NCBI RefSeq assembly: GCF_900115395.1
Contig: NZ_FOWE01000009.1
Location: 1-64,000 of the forward strand
DNA: 64,000 nt
Direction of reading: 5' to 3'
Origin: Geodermatophilus obscurus
Lineage (GTDB): Bacteria; Actinomycetota; Actinomycetes; Mycobacteriales; Geodermatophilaceae
Part shown: in pieces, positions 40,677 through 52,868 of the stretch
How positions within the stretch are numbered: the stretch's first letter is position 1
Layout: the number at the start of each line of letters is the position of its first letter
Translations under genes and position numbers: made by a program
Notes under the pieces: model-generated
Database searches by the model: none
Told to the model about the DNA's origin: nothing
The model's input: the letters and a program-made list of their open reading frames with translations, nothing else

Positions 40677-42872
40677 ATGCCCGATGCGACGTGGACCCCG
40701 CCGACCTGGGCACCGCCCTGTCCCGTCTGCGGCACGCCGGCCGCTCCGGCGCCCGCGCCGTGCCCGACGTGCGGGCTGCCCGCCGTGTCGCAGGCGGCCA
40801 CGGTGGTGGCCCGGCTCGCGGCGACGATCGACGAGTTCGCCCGCGAGCGCGACGCGCTGGTGGCCACCCTGCGCGAGGCCGCCCGCACCGCGCCCGCCCG
40901 TCCCCTCGCCCCGGCGCACGTCCCGGTGGTCGCCCGCGTGGCCCGCCCGCCCGCGGCACCGGTCGCCGAGCACCCGCCGTGGGGGCCGCCGCTGGGGCCG
41001 CCCGTGGCCGGACCGCCCCCGCTCGCACCTCCCCCGCTCGCGCCTCCCCCGGTCGCACCGCCGCCCGGCCCGCCGCCGGCCCCGCGGCGCCGGCTCAGCC
41101 CCCAGCAGGTGCTGCTCGGCCTGGGTGCGCTGCTGGTGGTCGCCGCGGCGATCGCCTTCGTCGCCGTCGCCTGGACGCGACTGGGCGTGACCTTCCAGGC
41201 CGCCGTCATGGCCACGGTCACCGCCGCCGCCTGCGCCACCTCCGCCCTCGCCGCCCGGCGCGGGCTGCGGGCCACCGAGGAGGCGCTGGCCGCGGCGGGC
41301 GCCGCGCTGCTGGCGGTCGACCTGGGCGCCGCCCACGGACTGGGCCTGTTCGGCGCCGACCGCGTTCCGCTACAGCTGTGGACGGGGCTGTCCTGCGTCG
41401 CCGTCGTCGCCGCCTCCCTCGCCCTCGGCCGCGCGACGCGCAGCACGGTCACCTGGCCGCTCGTCGCGCTGCTGGCCGCCCAGCCCGCCGGGTGGCTGCT
41501 GCTCCCCGCCGACCTCGCCGACGGCGCGGCGGGCGTCGCCGTGCTGGTGGCGACCGTCCTCGGCGACGTGCTCGTCGTCCGGTGGCTGCGCCCGGCCCTG
41601 GTGCCGGTCGCGCTCACGCTGGCCGTCCTGGTCGCCGTCCCCGCCGTCCTGCTCGGCCTGCTCCTGACCTGGGTGGGCACGCCACTGGACTCCTGGCTCA
41701 CGACCGCCGTCCTGACGGCGGCCGGCGCGGCCGCCGTCGCGCTCCTCCGGCAGCCCCGGCTCGCCGCGCACACCGACACCCGCCCGCCGGCCGCACTCGC
41801 GGCGGGCATCGCGGCGGCGGCGCTCGCCGGGTCGCTGTCGGGGCTCGGCGTGCCGGGCGGGGTGGCCGCGGCCGCGCTGGGCCTGGTGCTGCTGTCCGCG
41901 TGCACCCCGGAGCGTGTCGCCGGTCCGGTGCTCGGTGCCGGCCTGGCCGCCGGTGCGGTCCTCGCGGGGACGGGCGCGGCCGTGGTGGCCGACGCCGACC
42001 GCTACGACGTGCTCGCGGCGCTGGTCCTCGCCGCCGCGGTCCCCGCCGTGCTGGCCGCCGTGCTGCGGGCGCCGGTGCGTCCGGCCGCGACGGCCGCGGC
42101 GTTCGCCGCGGTGGGCCTGGCGGTGCTGACCGCGCGGGAGGGCGGGCTGGTCGACGCGCCGGCCACCGGCCTGCTGCTGGCGATCGTCGGTGCGACGGCG
42201 TTCGGCGTGGCCCTGCTGCGTGCCGGGACGCCCGAGGAGTTCACCGCGGCGGCCCCGGGCGCGGTCGCCGGCGCCGTGGCGGGGCTGGTCACCGCCGAGG
42301 TGGGCGCGTGGGGCCAGATGGCCGTCGACCTCGTCGTCGTCGGCGCCGCCGCCGGCTGCTACGCCCTCGTCACCGGCCGGCGGCCGGTGGCGGCGCTGGC
42401 GGTGGCCGACCTCGTCCTCGCGGGGTGGATCGCCGCGGCGGGTGCCGACATCCGCACGCCGGAGGTCTACACGCTGCCTGCCGCCGTCGGCCTCGCCCTC
42501 TTCGCGATCCCGGCGCTGCGGTCGGGTGCGGCGTCCTGGGCCGCGGAGGGTCCGGCGCTGGCGGTCGCCCTGCTGCCCTCGGCGCTCGTCGTCGTGGCCG
42601 AGCCGACGGCGCTGCGGCTGGCCGGCGTCGTCACCGCGGCGGCCGCGCTCACCGTCGCCGGCGCGCTCACCCACCGGCAGGCGCCCTTCGTCCTGGGCGC
42701 CGGGGCGCTGGTGGTCGTGGTGCTCGGGCGGCTGGCGCCGTACGCGCCGCTGGTGCCGCGCTGGGTCACCCTGGCCACGGCGGGCCTCGTCCTGCTGGTC
42801 GTGGGCGCCACCTACGAGCGCCGGCGCCAGCAGGCGCGGGAGGCGGTGGCCTGGGTCGCGCAGATGCACTGA
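40677..42872 (+). CDS. Large multi-spanning membrane protein, SCO7613-like, with zinc ribbon
   Basis: The 731-residue protein begins with a zinc-ribbon-like CPVCGTPAAPAPAPCPTCG (about residues 15-33), then a short coil and a Pro-rich stretch (about 85-137). About 20 hydrophobic helices follow to the end. It resembles the SCO7613 C-terminal-domain family of actinobacterial membrane proteins of unknown function. The next gene is a paralogue: both share PQVLL at the first helix and a SALAARR...TEEA stretch. No ribosome site is obvious before the ATG. Confidence 0.8.
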   Translation: MPDATWTPPTWAPPCPVCGTPAAPAPAPCPTCGLPAVSQAATVVARLAATIDEFARERDALVATLREAARTAPARPLAPAHVPVVARVARPPAAPVAEHPPWGPPLGPPVAGPPPLAPPPLAPPPVAPPPGPPPAPRRRLSPQQVLLGLGALLVVAAAIAFVAVAWTRLGVTFQAAVMATVTAAACATSALAARRGLRATEEALAAAGAALLAVDLGAAHGLGLFGADRVPLQLWTGLSCVAVVAASLALGRATRSTVTWPLVALLAAQPAGWLLLPADLADGAAGVAVLVATVLGDVLVVRWLRPALVPVALTLAVLVAVPAVLLGLLLTWVGTPLDSWLTTAVLTAAGAAAVALLRQPRLAAHTDTRPPAALAAGIAAAALAGSLSGLGVPGGVAAAALGLVLLSACTPERVAGPVLGAGLAAGAVLAGTGAAVVADADRYDVLAALVLAAAVPAVLAAVLRAPVRPAATAAAFAAVGLAVLTAREGGLVDAPATGLLLAIVGATAFGVALLRAGTPEEFTAAAPGAVAGAVAGLVTAEVGAWGQMAVDLVVVGAAAGCYALVTGRRPVAALAVADLVLAGWIAAAGADIRTPEVYTLPAAVGLALFAIPALRSGAASWAAEGPALAVALLPSALVVVAEPTALRLAGVVTAAAALTVAGALTHRQAPFVLGAGALVVVVLGRLAPYAPLVPRWVTLATAGLVLLVVGATYERRRQQAREAVAWVAQMH

Positions 42873-42918
42873 CCGCGCCCTAGCGTGGGCGGTGCAGCAC
42901 CGGCGGAGGGGGGCGGGC

Positions 42919-44787
42919 ATGGACGACACGCCCCGCCCGCCGCTCCCCTACCCCGGCCCGCCACCGGTCGGGGAGCCGGTCACCACGGCCGCTCGCCGGC
43001 CGTCCCTCGAGCCGTCCCCCGAGCCGTCCCTGGAGTCGCGGCTGCGCCCGCCGCAGGTGCTGCTCGCCGTGGGGGTGGTGCTGGTGGTGGCCGTCGGGCT
43101 GGCCGGGCCGGCGCTGGCCGGTGACGCCGCCCGGGCGGGGGTCCTGACGCTGGCGCTGGTCACCGCCTGCGCGTCGGCGCTGGCGGCGCGCAGGCGGCTG
43201 GGCAGCACCGAGGAGGCGTGCGCGGCCGTCGCGGCCGCGCTGGCCCTCACCGGCGCCGCCGCCGGTGACGGGCCGCTCGACGGCGGCCCCCTGTCGGCGC
43301 TGGTGACGGCAGCCGTGCTGCTCAGCGTCCGGGTCCTGCTCCCCGCCCCGCTGAGCTGGCCGCTGGCCGCCTGGGTGGCGGTGCAGGTGGCGGCCCTCCG
43401 CGCGCTGGACCTGGTCGACGGCGGGGCGCCGCAGACAGCGCTGCTGCTCGGCGTCGCCATCGTCGGGCTGGCGGTCACGCCGGCCGCCCGGCCGCCGCTG
43501 GCCCGCGTCGTGCTGGTCACCACCGCGCCCTGGCTGGTCACCGGTGTCGGCGGCGGGCTGGTCACGGCCGCGACCGCCGACGGGCCGGCCCGGTGGGTGC
43601 CGGCCGGGCTGACCGTCGCGGTGGCGGCGGCGCTGCTGGTGGTCCGGCTTGAGCGGTCGGTGGAGCCGCTGCTCGGCCCGCCGCGGGTCGTCCCGGTCGC
43701 CTCCGGTCTCGTCGCCGGTGGCGCGGTCGGTGCGGCGCTGTCGACCGATGGCCCGTGGACCCTGCCCCTCGCCGGCTGGTCGGGTGTGCTGCTCATGAGC
43801 GCCGCGGCCGCCGCGCTGTCGGGCTGGCGCCGCGGCCTCCTGCTCCCGGCCGCGGTGGCGGCCGGGAGCGTCCTGCTGGCGCTGGCCGTCGTGCAGCTGA
43901 CCGCGGCGGCACGCTGGCAGGCGCTGGTGTCGCTGCTGCTGCTCACCGCGCTGCCCGCGGCGCTCGTGGCCGTGGTGCGGCGCGACGACCGGCCCACGGC
44001 CGCTCCCGCGGCGACGGGCTGCCTGGCCGGGGCGGCCCTCCTGGCCGTCCCCGCAGGGCTGCTCACCCCGGGTGCCTCCGCGGTGGCGCTCACCGCCCTG
44101 TTCGCGGGCACGCTGGCCGTGCGACCCGGGATGTCCGCCGACGTGCGCGGCCCGACGGGCACGGTCGGCGGGGTCTGCGCCGGCGCGGCGCTCGTCGTCC
44201 TCGCCGTCGACGCCGCCTGGACCCAGCTCGTGGTGCACCTCGCCGTCCAGGGGGTGCTCACCTGCTGCTGGGCAGCGGCCCTCAGGAGCGAGCCGCACGC
44301 CGAGGAGGCGGCCGCCTCCTGGCGGGTGGGGGCGGCCGAACTGGTGGCCGCGGCGTGGACGCAGGCCGCGCTGCACGGCGCGACCGTGGTCGAGGCGTGG
44401 ACCCTGCCGCTCGCCGCCGGGCTGCTGCTGGCCGCCGGGCCTCGGCTGCTGGACGGGCCGTCCTGGCCGGCGTGGGGTCCGGGACTGGTGGTCGCGTCGG
44501 CGCCCTCGACGGTCGCGGCGGTGCTGCAGCCCGGCGCGCTGCGGCCGGTCCTGGTCCTCGGCGCGGCCGCGGCGGCGATGGCGCTGGGGGCGCGCGGGGC
44601 CGTCAGGGCGCCGCTGGCCACCGGCGCGGTGACGGCGGTGGCCCTGGCGGTCGGGCTGGCCGTCCTCGCCCTGCCGCAGCCGTTGGCCTGGGTGCTCGTC
44701 GTCGGGCTGGCGCTGCTGGCGGGCGGCGCGCGGCGGGAGCTGCGCCCGGTGGCCGGGTTCAGCGCCCGGCTGTCGGAGCTGCGCTGA
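42919..44787 (+). CDS. Multi-spanning membrane protein, paralogue of the preceding gene
   Basis: The 622-residue protein has a Pro-rich N-terminus (about 1-42) without the Cys pairs of its neighbour and about 16-18 membrane helices. RPPQVLLAVGVVLVVA and ACASALAARRRLGSTEEACAA align with the neighbour's PQVLLGLGALLVVA and ATSALAARRGLRATEEALAA. The ATG has ggaggggggcggg upstream and TAGCGT at 42,881-42,886 as a likely -10 box. Function is unknown; tandem duplication followed by loss of the zinc ribbon is the likely origin. Confidence 0.78.
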   Translation: MDDTPRPPLPYPGPPPVGEPVTTAARRPSLEPSPEPSLESRLRPPQVLLAVGVVLVVAVGLAGPALAGDAARAGVLTLALVTACASALAARRRLGSTEEACAAVAAALALTGAAAGDGPLDGGPLSALVTAAVLLSVRVLLPAPLSWPLAAWVAVQVAALRALDLVDGGAPQTALLLGVAIVGLAVTPAARPPLARVVLVTTAPWLVTGVGGGLVTAATADGPARWVPAGLTVAVAAALLVVRLERSVEPLLGPPRVVPVASGLVAGGAVGAALSTDGPWTLPLAGWSGVLLMSAAAAALSGWRRGLLLPAAVAAGSVLLALAVVQLTAAARWQALVSLLLLTALPAALVAVVRRDDRPTAAPAATGCLAGAALLAVPAGLLTPGASAVALTALFAGTLAVRPGMSADVRGPTGTVGGVCAGAALVVLAVDAAWTQLVVHLAVQGVLTCCWAAALRSEPHAEEAAASWRVGAAELVAAAWTQAALHGATVVEAWTLPLAAGLLLAAGPRLLDGPSWPAWGPGLVVASAPSTVAAVLQPGALRPVLVLGAAAAAMALGARGAVRAPLATGAVTAVALAVGLAVLALPQPLAWVLVVGLALLAGGARRELRPVAGFSARLSELR

Positions 44788-44801
44788 CCCGCTCGCGCGC
44801 C

Positions 44802-45992
44802 TCAGCGCGGGCCGGCGACCTGCCCCGGGTCGACGTCGGCCCCGCCGCCGGCGGTCGGGTGCCGGCCGGCGGCGGCCAGGTCGGTCAGCTGCAGGGTCCG
44901 CGTGACGTCGCTCGGGGACACCACGCCGACCACCCGGCCGCCGTCGACCACGACCGCGCGGCCGTCGGTGCAGCCCTGCATCCGGCCCAGCAGGTCCAGC
45001 AGCGGCTCGTCGGGCCGGGCGACGGGGATCTCCGACAGCGGGCACGCGACGTCGCGCAGCCGCGTCGTCGCCCGGGCGCCCGGCGGCACCGCCCGCAGCC
45101 GGTTGAGGGTGACCAGGCCGGCCAGGGCGCCGTCGAGGCCGACCAGCGGGTAGGTGCTGAACCGGTGCACGAGCACGACCTCGTGCAGGAATCGCTCGAC
45201 CGGCTGGTCGGGGTCGGCGGTGAGCACCGGGCCGCTCATCACCCGGCCGACCGGCAGCCCGCCGAGTCGCGCCGAGACGTGGGCCTGCTGCTCCTCGGCG
45301 GTCGCGGCGTTGACCAGGAACAGGCCGATCAGACCCAGCCACAGCCCACCCAGCCCGCGGCCGGTGACCAGCTGGAGGGCGCCGAGCGCGATCAGCGCGA
45401 ACCCGAACAGCCGCCCGGCGCGCGACGCCGTCACCGCCGAGGACCACGGGTCCCCGCGGCGCCACCACAGCAGCGCCCGCAGCAGCCGGCCGCCGTCGAG
45501 CGGGGCCGCCGGGACCAGGTTGAAGAGCGCCAGCGAGAGGTTGATGACCGCGAGGTAGTCGAGGACGGCCACCGGCAGCCCGTCGGCGCCGGCCGCCCGC
45601 GCGAGGACGGCGACGCCCATGGACAGCGCGGCCAGCACGAGGCTGGTCAGCGGGCCGACCCCGGCGATGCGGAACTCCGCGCCGGGCGTCCGGGCGCCCC
45701 CGCGCAGCCGGGCGACCCCGCCCAGCAGCCACAGCGTGATGCCCTCCACCTCGACCCCGTTGCGGCGGGCGACCAGGGCGTGCGCCAGCTCGTGGGCCAG
45801 CAGGGACGCGAGGAAGGCCACCGCGGCGACGAGCGCGGCGGCCGCGTAGGCCAGCCCGCTGCGGCCGGGCAGGACCAGCGGGAACCGGCCCAGCGCCAGG
45901 CCGGCGGCGATGATCGCCACGATCACCAGGACGCTGGCGTTCACGCCGACCCGGATGCCGGCGATGCGGCCCAGACGGAAGGTCTCGGTCAT
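44802..45992 (-). CDS. Site-2-type zinc metalloprotease (M50) with two CBS domains
   Basis: The 396-residue protein has four to six membrane helices. The zinc motif LLAHELAHALVARR lies near residue 68, and the third ligand is in NLVPAAPLDGGRLLRAL near 165. A pair of CBS domains follows (about 250-370: GRVMSGPVLTADPDQPVERF, VDGGRVVGVVSPSDVTR). Such intramembrane proteases cut membrane-bound regulators; CBS domains usually bind adenine nucleotides. The ATG at 45992 with gagga upstream was chosen over an in-frame ATG nine codons earlier. Confidence 0.92.
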   Translation of the reverse strand: MTETFRLGRIAGIRVGVNASVLVIVAIIAAGLALGRFPLVLPGRSGLAYAAAALVAAVAFLASLLAHELAHALVARRNGVEVEGITLWLLGGVARLRGGARTPGAEFRIAGVGPLTSLVLAALSMGVAVLARAAGADGLPVAVLDYLAVINLSLALFNLVPAAPLDGGRLLRALLWWRRGDPWSSAVTASRAGRLFGFALIALGALQLVTGRGLGGLWLGLIGLFLVNAATAEEQQAHVSARLGGLPVGRVMSGPVLTADPDQPVERFLHEVVLVHRFSTYPLVGLDGALAGLVTLNRLRAVPPGARATTRLRDVACPLSEIPVARPDEPLLDLLGRMQGCTDGRAVVVDGGRVVGVVSPSDVTRTLQLTDLAAAGRHPTAGGGADVDPGQVAGPR

Positions 45993-46061
45993 GCGGGTGC
46001 TCCTCGGGGTCGAGTTCACTGGCGCCCTACCCGGTGGTGCACCACCGGCAACGTGCGCCGG

Positions 46062-46757
46062 TCAGGGGCCGAACAGCACCTCGGCGCCGACCGGGCGGTA
46101 TCCGGCGGCGAGGAAGGCCCGCAGCGACGCGGTGTTCGCCGGCGCGACCTGCGCCCACAGCGGCCCGCCGCCGGGCACCAACGCGGGAGCCGCGGCGACC
46201 AGGGCGGTGCCCAGGCCGCGACCGCGCGCGACCGGGTCGACCTCGAGGCTCACCTCCCACCGCCCGGCGACCCCGCGGCCGAGGACCAGCACACCGGCGC
46301 CGTCGGCCGTCGTCCACACCCGGACGTCGCTGCGGTGCGCCCGCGCCCGGTCCACCCGCGGGTGGGCGACCGAGGCCGGCACGAGGTCGGGTCCCGGACC
46401 CGCGGCCGGAGGCGGCGCCACCAGGACGGCGTCGAGCGACCCCGGCTCCGCGCCGACCCGGTCGGCGAGCGCGGTCAGGAACCGGGCGCCCAGCGGCGCG
46501 GCCAGCGGGTCGTGCGCCACCTGCGCGGCCACCCACGCCGGGTCGACGTCGGCGGCGACGACGTGCCAGGCACTCCCCCCGACGACGACTGCCCGCGCCC
46601 CGGAGGGCGCGGGCAGTCGAAGGACGCTCGCGTCGGCCACTGGGGTCTCCCCCGCGGCCAGCCGGTCGAGCAACCCGGTGAGGGGATGGAACGGCGCGGC
46701 TGCAGGGACCCACGGCGCGCGGAGGGTGTCGTGGGGGGCAGCCGGGTCCTTCGTCAG
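46062..46757 (-). CDS. GNAT-family acetyltransferase at the end of the suf operon
   Basis: The C-terminal half is a GNAT fold: WEVSLEVDPVARGRGLGTAL carries the acetyl-CoA-binding R/G-x-x-G motif, and ANTASLRAFLAAGYRPVG ends the fold. The N-terminal half is a related, degenerate domain. The start is uncertain. No ATG, GTG or TTG follows the stop of the upstream gene in frame before a GTG at about 46,646. A CTG at 46757 would overlap that stop as CTGA, matching the GTGA/ATGA couplings throughout the operon, and keeps conserved-looking text (APWVPAAAPFHPL). A GTG at 46,820 inside the upstream gene is the other option. The substrate is unknown. Confidence 0.75.
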   Translation of the reverse strand: MTKDPAAPHDTLRAPWVPAAAPFHPLTGLLDRLAAGETPVADASVLRLPAPSGARAVVVGGSAWHVVAADVDPAWVAAQVAHDPLAAPLGARFLTALADRVGAEPGSLDAVLVAPPPAAGPGPDLVPASVAHPRVDRARAHRSDVRVWTTADGAGVLVLGRGVAGRWEVSLEVDPVARGRGLGTALVAAAPALVPGGGPLWAQVAPANTASLRAFLAAGYRPVGAEVLFGP

Positions 46758-47134
46758 ACGCGGAAGCCGAGGGCGCGCAGCTGCTCGCGGCCGTCGTCGG
46801 TGATCTTGTCCGGGCCCCACGGTGGCATCCAGACCCAGTTGATCCGGATGTCGTCGACGAGGCCGGGGCCGGGGCCTCCGGTGAGCGCCTGACGGGCCTG
46901 GTCCTCGATGACGTCGGTCAGCGGGCAGGCCGCGGAGGTGAGCGTCATGTCGAGAACGGCGACCTGCGAGCTGCCGTCGTCGGCGACGTCGATGCCGTAG
47001 ACGAGGCCGAGGTCGACCACGTTGACGCCCAGCTCGGGGTCGACGACGTCGCGCATGGCCTCCTCGAGGTCCTCGAGCAGCGCCGTCTTGTAGGCCGGGA
47101 GCTCGGGCGTCTGGTTCTCGGTGGTCTCGCTCAT
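46754..47134 (-). CDS. sufT: SufT-like iron-sulfur assembly protein (DUF59/MIP18)
   Basis: The 126-residue protein has the DUF59 core: MRDVVDPELGVNVVDLGLVY near residue 28, and LDMTLTSAACPLTD near 62 with the conserved Cys. It would help mature iron-sulfur proteins. Its ATG overlaps the sufU stop (ATGA), with ggagg upstream. It is the standard last core member of actinobacterial suf operons. Confidence 0.94.
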   Translation of the reverse strand: MSETTENQTPELPAYKTALLEDLEEAMRDVVDPELGVNVVDLGLVYGIDVADDGSSQVAVLDMTLTSAACPLTDVIEDQARQALTGGPGPGLVDDIRINWVWMPPWGPDKITDDGREQLRALGFRV

Positions 47135-47603
47135 GCCTGTCCTCCGGTGACAGTGGTGGGAGCCGCCAGGGCGCGGGCGGAGGCGTCCTTGAGGGCCATC
47201 CAGCTCATCAGCGCGCACTTGATGCGGGCGGGGTACTTCGACACCCCGGCGAAGGCGACGGCGTCCTCGAGCTCGTCCTCGAGCCGCTCGGCGACCGCCG
47301 GGTCGCCCTTCGACTGCATGAGCGCCACGAACGACTCGCCGGTGGCCAGCGCCTCGGTGACCGGGCGGCCGACGACGAGGTCGTACATCGCCGAGACCGA
47401 CGCCTGGCTGATCGAGCAGCCCATGCCCTCGTAGGACACGTCGGCGATCGTCTCGCCGTCGAGGTGCACCCGCAGCGTCACCTCGTCCCCGCAGGTCGGG
47501 TTGACGTGGTGCACCTCGGCCTCGAACGGGTCGCGCAGGCCGCGGCCGTGGGGGTTGCGGTAGTGGTCCAGGATGATGTCCTGGTACATCGACTGCAGCT
47601 GCA

Positions 47604-47604
<1 letters not shown>
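47131..47604 (-). CDS. sufU: SufU zinc-dependent sulfur-transfer protein
   Basis: The 157-residue protein has the three Cys of SufU/IscU: NPTCGDEV near residue 38, GMGCSISQAS near 63 and ARIKCALMSW near 130. The insert between Cys 2 and 3 marks SufU rather than IscU, so it takes sulfur from SufS. The ATG shares its A with the SufS stop (TGATG). Confidence 0.96.
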
Positions 47605-49735
<2,131 letters not shown>

Positions 49736-49750
49736 TTCTCTTCTCGCTCC

Positions 49751-50113
49751 TCAGTTGCCCGACGCCAGCGGGAGGTCGGCGGAGGCCGCGTCGCCGTCGA
49801 TGTCGACGAGCACGTCCTCCCCCTCCACGCGGACCGGGTAGACGTCGACCGGCTCGGTCGCCGGCAGGTTGGTGGGCTCGCCGGTGCGCAGGTCGAAGCA
49901 GGACCCGTGCAGCCAGCACTCGATGGTGGGGACGCCGTCGACGGTCTCGACGTCGCCCTCGGACAGGGGGACCTCGGCGTGCGAGCAGAGGTCGGTCAGG
50001 GCGTACACCCGGCCCTCGTAGCGGACGACGGCGACGTCGACCTCGTCGAGCTCGAGGCGCAGCGCACCGCCGTCGGGGACGTCGGAGAGCCCGCAGACCC
50101 GTTCGAAGGCCAT
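49751..50113 (-). CDS. Rieske-type ferredoxin within the suf operon
   Basis: The 120-residue protein has both Rieske ligand sets, CSHAEVPL near residue 43 and CWLHGSCF near 66, binding a 2Fe-2S cluster by two Cys and two His. It resembles the small ferredoxins of aromatic dioxygenases, but its place between sufD and sufC suggests electron supply or a client role in cluster assembly. Its ATG lies two bases after the sufD stop. The same gene sits here in many actinobacterial suf operons (known, not tested here). Confidence 0.93.
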   Translation of the reverse strand: MAFERVCGLSDVPDGGALRLELDEVDVAVVRYEGRVYALTDLCSHAEVPLSEGDVETVDGVPTIECWLHGSCFDLRTGEPTNLPATEPVDVYPVRVEGEDVLVDIDGDAASADLPLASGN

Positions 50114-50115
50114 GC

Positions 50116-51426
50116 TCAGGCCACCTCGACCGGCTGCTCGTCGAGCCCGGGCAGGGCGCCGAGGCGCGTCTCGATGGAGCGCATCAGCCGGTCCTGCAGG
50201 GCGTCGACGCCGATCCGGGCGACGACGTCGGCGAAGAAGCCGCGCACCACCAGGCGGCGGGCGGTCTCGGCATCGATGCCGCGGGAGCAGAGGTAGAACA
50301 GCTGCTCGTCGTCGAACCGGCCGGTGGCGCTGGCGTGGCCGGCGCCGGCGATCTCGCCGGTCTCGATCTCCAGGTTGGGCACCGAGTCGGCGCGGGCGCC
50401 GTCGGTGAGCACCAGGTTGCGGTTGAGCTCGTAGGTGTCGGTGCCGGTGGCCGCCGGCCGGATCCGGACGTCGCCGACCCACACCGTGCGCGCCCCCTCG
50501 CCCTGCAGCGCGCCCTTGTAGAGCACGTTGCTGCGGCAGTTGGGCACCGCGTGGTCGACCCAGAGCCGGTGCTCCTGGTGCTGGGTCTCGTCGGAGAAGT
50601 AGACGCCGAACAGCTCCGCGGTCCCGCCGGGGCCGGAGTACTGCACGTTGCTCACCAGCCGGACGAGGTCGCCGCCGAGGGTGACCACGACCTGCGCGTA
50701 GCTGGCGTCGCGGCCGACGACGGCGTCGAACTGGCCGCCGTGCACCGCGCCGGGCGCCCAGTCCTGCACCGACACGACCCGCACCTGCGCGCCGTCACCG
50801 ACGACGACGGCGACACCGCCGGCGTAGCGGGCCAGGCCGCTGTGGTCGAGGACGACGGTCGCCTTCGCGAACGCGCCGACCTCGACGACCAGCTGGCCCC
50901 ACACGACCTCGTCGGACCCGGTGCCGGCCAGGCCCAGGGTGACCGGGCGGTCGAGCTGCGCCTCGGCGGCCACGCGGACGACGGCGGCGCCGCCGCTGCG
51001 CTGCCGGGCGAGCGCGGCGAGCCGGTCGACCGGCTCGGGCAGGCCCTTGAGCAGCGGGTCGTCGGCGTCGACGCTGGTCAGCTCGGCACCCTCGGGCAGG
51101 TCGGTCGTCCACTCCAGGTGCGCGTCGGAGGGGGCACCCTCCAGCAGCGGGCGGACGCGGCGCATCGGGGTGAAGCGCCACTCCTCCTCACGACCGGTGA
51201 CGACGCCGAAGGCGTCCGGGTCGGTCGAGGTGAACCGCTCGGCCGGGGAGCCGGTCGGGGCCGGACCACCGTGCGAGTGCGCCCCCGGAGCGGCCTGCCC
51301 GGCGGTGCCGGTGCCCTCGGCCGGGATGGTCGGCGGCCCGGCCTGCGCACCCACGCCGGGGGCGAACAGCTCCCCGGCGAGGGTGGCGGACTCCGTCGTG
51401 AGGTTCGTGGTGTTCGGGTCGGTCAT
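50116..51426 (-). CDS. sufD: SufD subunit of the SUF scaffold
   Basis: The 436-residue protein has the SufB/D beta-helix core. Recognised are NVLYKGALQGEGARTVWVGD near residue 300 and the C-terminal EIAGAGHASATGRFDDEQLF with the conserved His near 360, followed by YLCSRGIDAETARRLVVRGF. The N-terminal 60 residues are a Gly/Pro/Ala-rich spacer. Its ATG shares its A with the sufB stop (TGATG). Confidence 0.96.
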   Translation of the reverse strand: MTDPNTTNLTTESATLAGELFAPGVGAQAGPPTIPAEGTGTAGQAAPGAHSHGGPAPTGSPAERFTSTDPDAFGVVTGREEEWRFTPMRRVRPLLEGAPSDAHLEWTTDLPEGAELTSVDADDPLLKGLPEPVDRLAALARQRSGGAAVVRVAAEAQLDRPVTLGLAGTGSDEVVWGQLVVEVGAFAKATVVLDHSGLARYAGGVAVVVGDGAQVRVVSVQDWAPGAVHGGQFDAVVGRDASYAQVVVTLGGDLVRLVSNVQYSGPGGTAELFGVYFSDETQHQEHRLWVDHAVPNCRSNVLYKGALQGEGARTVWVGDVRIRPAATGTDTYELNRNLVLTDGARADSVPNLEIETGEIAGAGHASATGRFDDEQLFYLCSRGIDAETARRLVVRGFFADVVARIGVDALQDRLMRSIETRLGALPGLDEQPVEVA

Positions 51427-52868
51427 CAGCCGACGGCACCTTCCATCTGCAGCTCGATGAGCCGGTTGAGCTCGAGGGCGTACTCCATGGGCAGCTCGCG
51501 GGCGATCGGCTCGACGAACCCGCGCACCACCATCGCCATGGCCTCGTCCTCGGACAGGCCACGGCTCATCAGGTAGAAGAGCTGGTCCTCGCTGACCCGG
51601 GAGACGGTCGCCTCGTGGCCCATGGCGACGTCGTCCTCGCGGACGTCGACGTAGGGGTAGGTGTCCGACCGGCTGATCGTGTCGACCAGCAGGGCGTCGC
51701 ACTTGACCGTCGACTTCGAGCCGTGGGCGCCCTCGTCGATCTGCACGAGGCCGCGGTAGGAGGTGCGGCCGCCGCCACGGGCCACCGACTTGCTCACGAT
51801 GGTCGAGGAGGTGTTGGGCGCCGCGTGCACCATCTTGGCGCCGGCGTCCTGGTGCTGGCCCTCGCCGGCGAAGGCGATGGACAGGACCTCGCCCTTGGCG
51901 TGCTCACCGGTCATCCAGACCGCCGGGTACTTCATGGTGACCTTGGAGCCGAGGTTGCCGTCGACCCACTCCATGGTCGCGCCCTCGTGCGCGATCGCCC
52001 GCTTGGTGACCAGGTTGTAGACGTTGTTCGACCAGTTCTGGATGGTCGTGTACCGGCAGCGCGCGTTCTTCTTGACGATGATCTCGACGACCGCGGAGTG
52101 CAGCGAGTCCGACTTGTAGATCGGCGCGGTGCAGCCCTCGACGTAGTGCACGTAGGCGCCCTCGTCGACGATGATCAGCGTCCGCTCGAACTGGCCCATG
52201 TTCTCCGTGTTGATCCGGAAGTAGGCCTGGAGCGGGATCTCGACGTGCACGCCCTTCGGCACGTAGATGAACGAGCCGCCCGACCACACCGCCGTGTTCA
52301 GCGCGGCGAACTTGTTGTCGCCGGAGGGGATGACCGAGCCGAAGTACTCGCGGAACAGGTCCGGGTGCTCCTTGAGGGCCGAGTCGGTGTCGAGGAACAG
52401 GACGCCCTGGTCCTCCAGCTCCTTCTGGATCTGGTGGTAGACGACCTCGGACTCGTACTGCGCGGCGACGCCGGAGACCAAGCGCTGCTTCTCCGCCTCC
52501 GGGATGCCGAGCCTGTCGTAGGTGTTCTTGATGTCGTCGGGCAGGTCCTCCCACGAGGCGGCCTGGGCCTCGGTGGAGCGCACGAAGTACTTGATGTTCT
52601 GGAAGTCGATGCCGGAGAGGTCCGAGCCCCAGTCGGGCATGGGCTTGCGGCCGAAGAGCTTGAGGGCCTTGAGGCGGCGCTCGAGCATCCACTCGGGCTC
52701 GCTCTTGCGCGCCGAGATGTCGCGGACGACGTCCTCGGACAGGCCGCGGCGGGCGGAGGACCCGGCCACGTCGGTGTCGGCCCACCCGTACTGGTACCGG
52801 CCGAGCTGCTCGATCTGCTCGTCCTGCGTCAGCGGCGTGCCGGTCACCGGCTGCTGGGTGCTGGTCAT
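51426..52868 (-). CDS. sufB: SufB subunit of the SUF scaffold
   Basis: The 480-residue protein shows SufB hallmarks: [14 protein letters not shown] near residue 83, [20 protein letters not shown] near 195, [20 protein letters not shown] near 242 and the C-terminal [20 protein letters not shown], where the cluster-related Cys/Glu/His region lies. Its ATG at 52868 overlaps the sufR stop (ATGA). Confidence 0.97.
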   Translation of the reverse strand: MTSTQQPVTGTPLTQDEQIEQLGRYQYGWADTDVAGSSARRGLSEDVVRDISARKSEPEWMLERRLKALKLFGRKPMPDWGSDLSGIDFQNIKYFVRSTEAQAASWEDLPDDIKNTYDRLGIPEAEKQRLVSGVAAQYESEVVYHQIQKELEDQGVLFLDTDSALKEHPDLFREYFGSVIPSGDNKFAALNTAVWSGGSFIYVPKGVHVEIPLQAYFRINTENMGQFERTLIIVDEGAYVHYVEGCTAPIYKSDSLHSAVVEIIVKKNARCRYTTIQNWSNNVYNLVTKRAIAHEGATMEWVDGNLGSKVTMKYPAVWMTGEHAKGEVLSIAFAGEGQHQDAGAKMVHAAPNTSSTIVSKSVARGGGRTSYRGLVQIDEGAHGSKSTVKCDALLVDTISRSDTYPYVDVREDDVAMGHEATVSRVSEDQLFYLMSRGLSEDEAMAMVVRGFVEPIARELPMEYALELNRLIELQMEGAVG

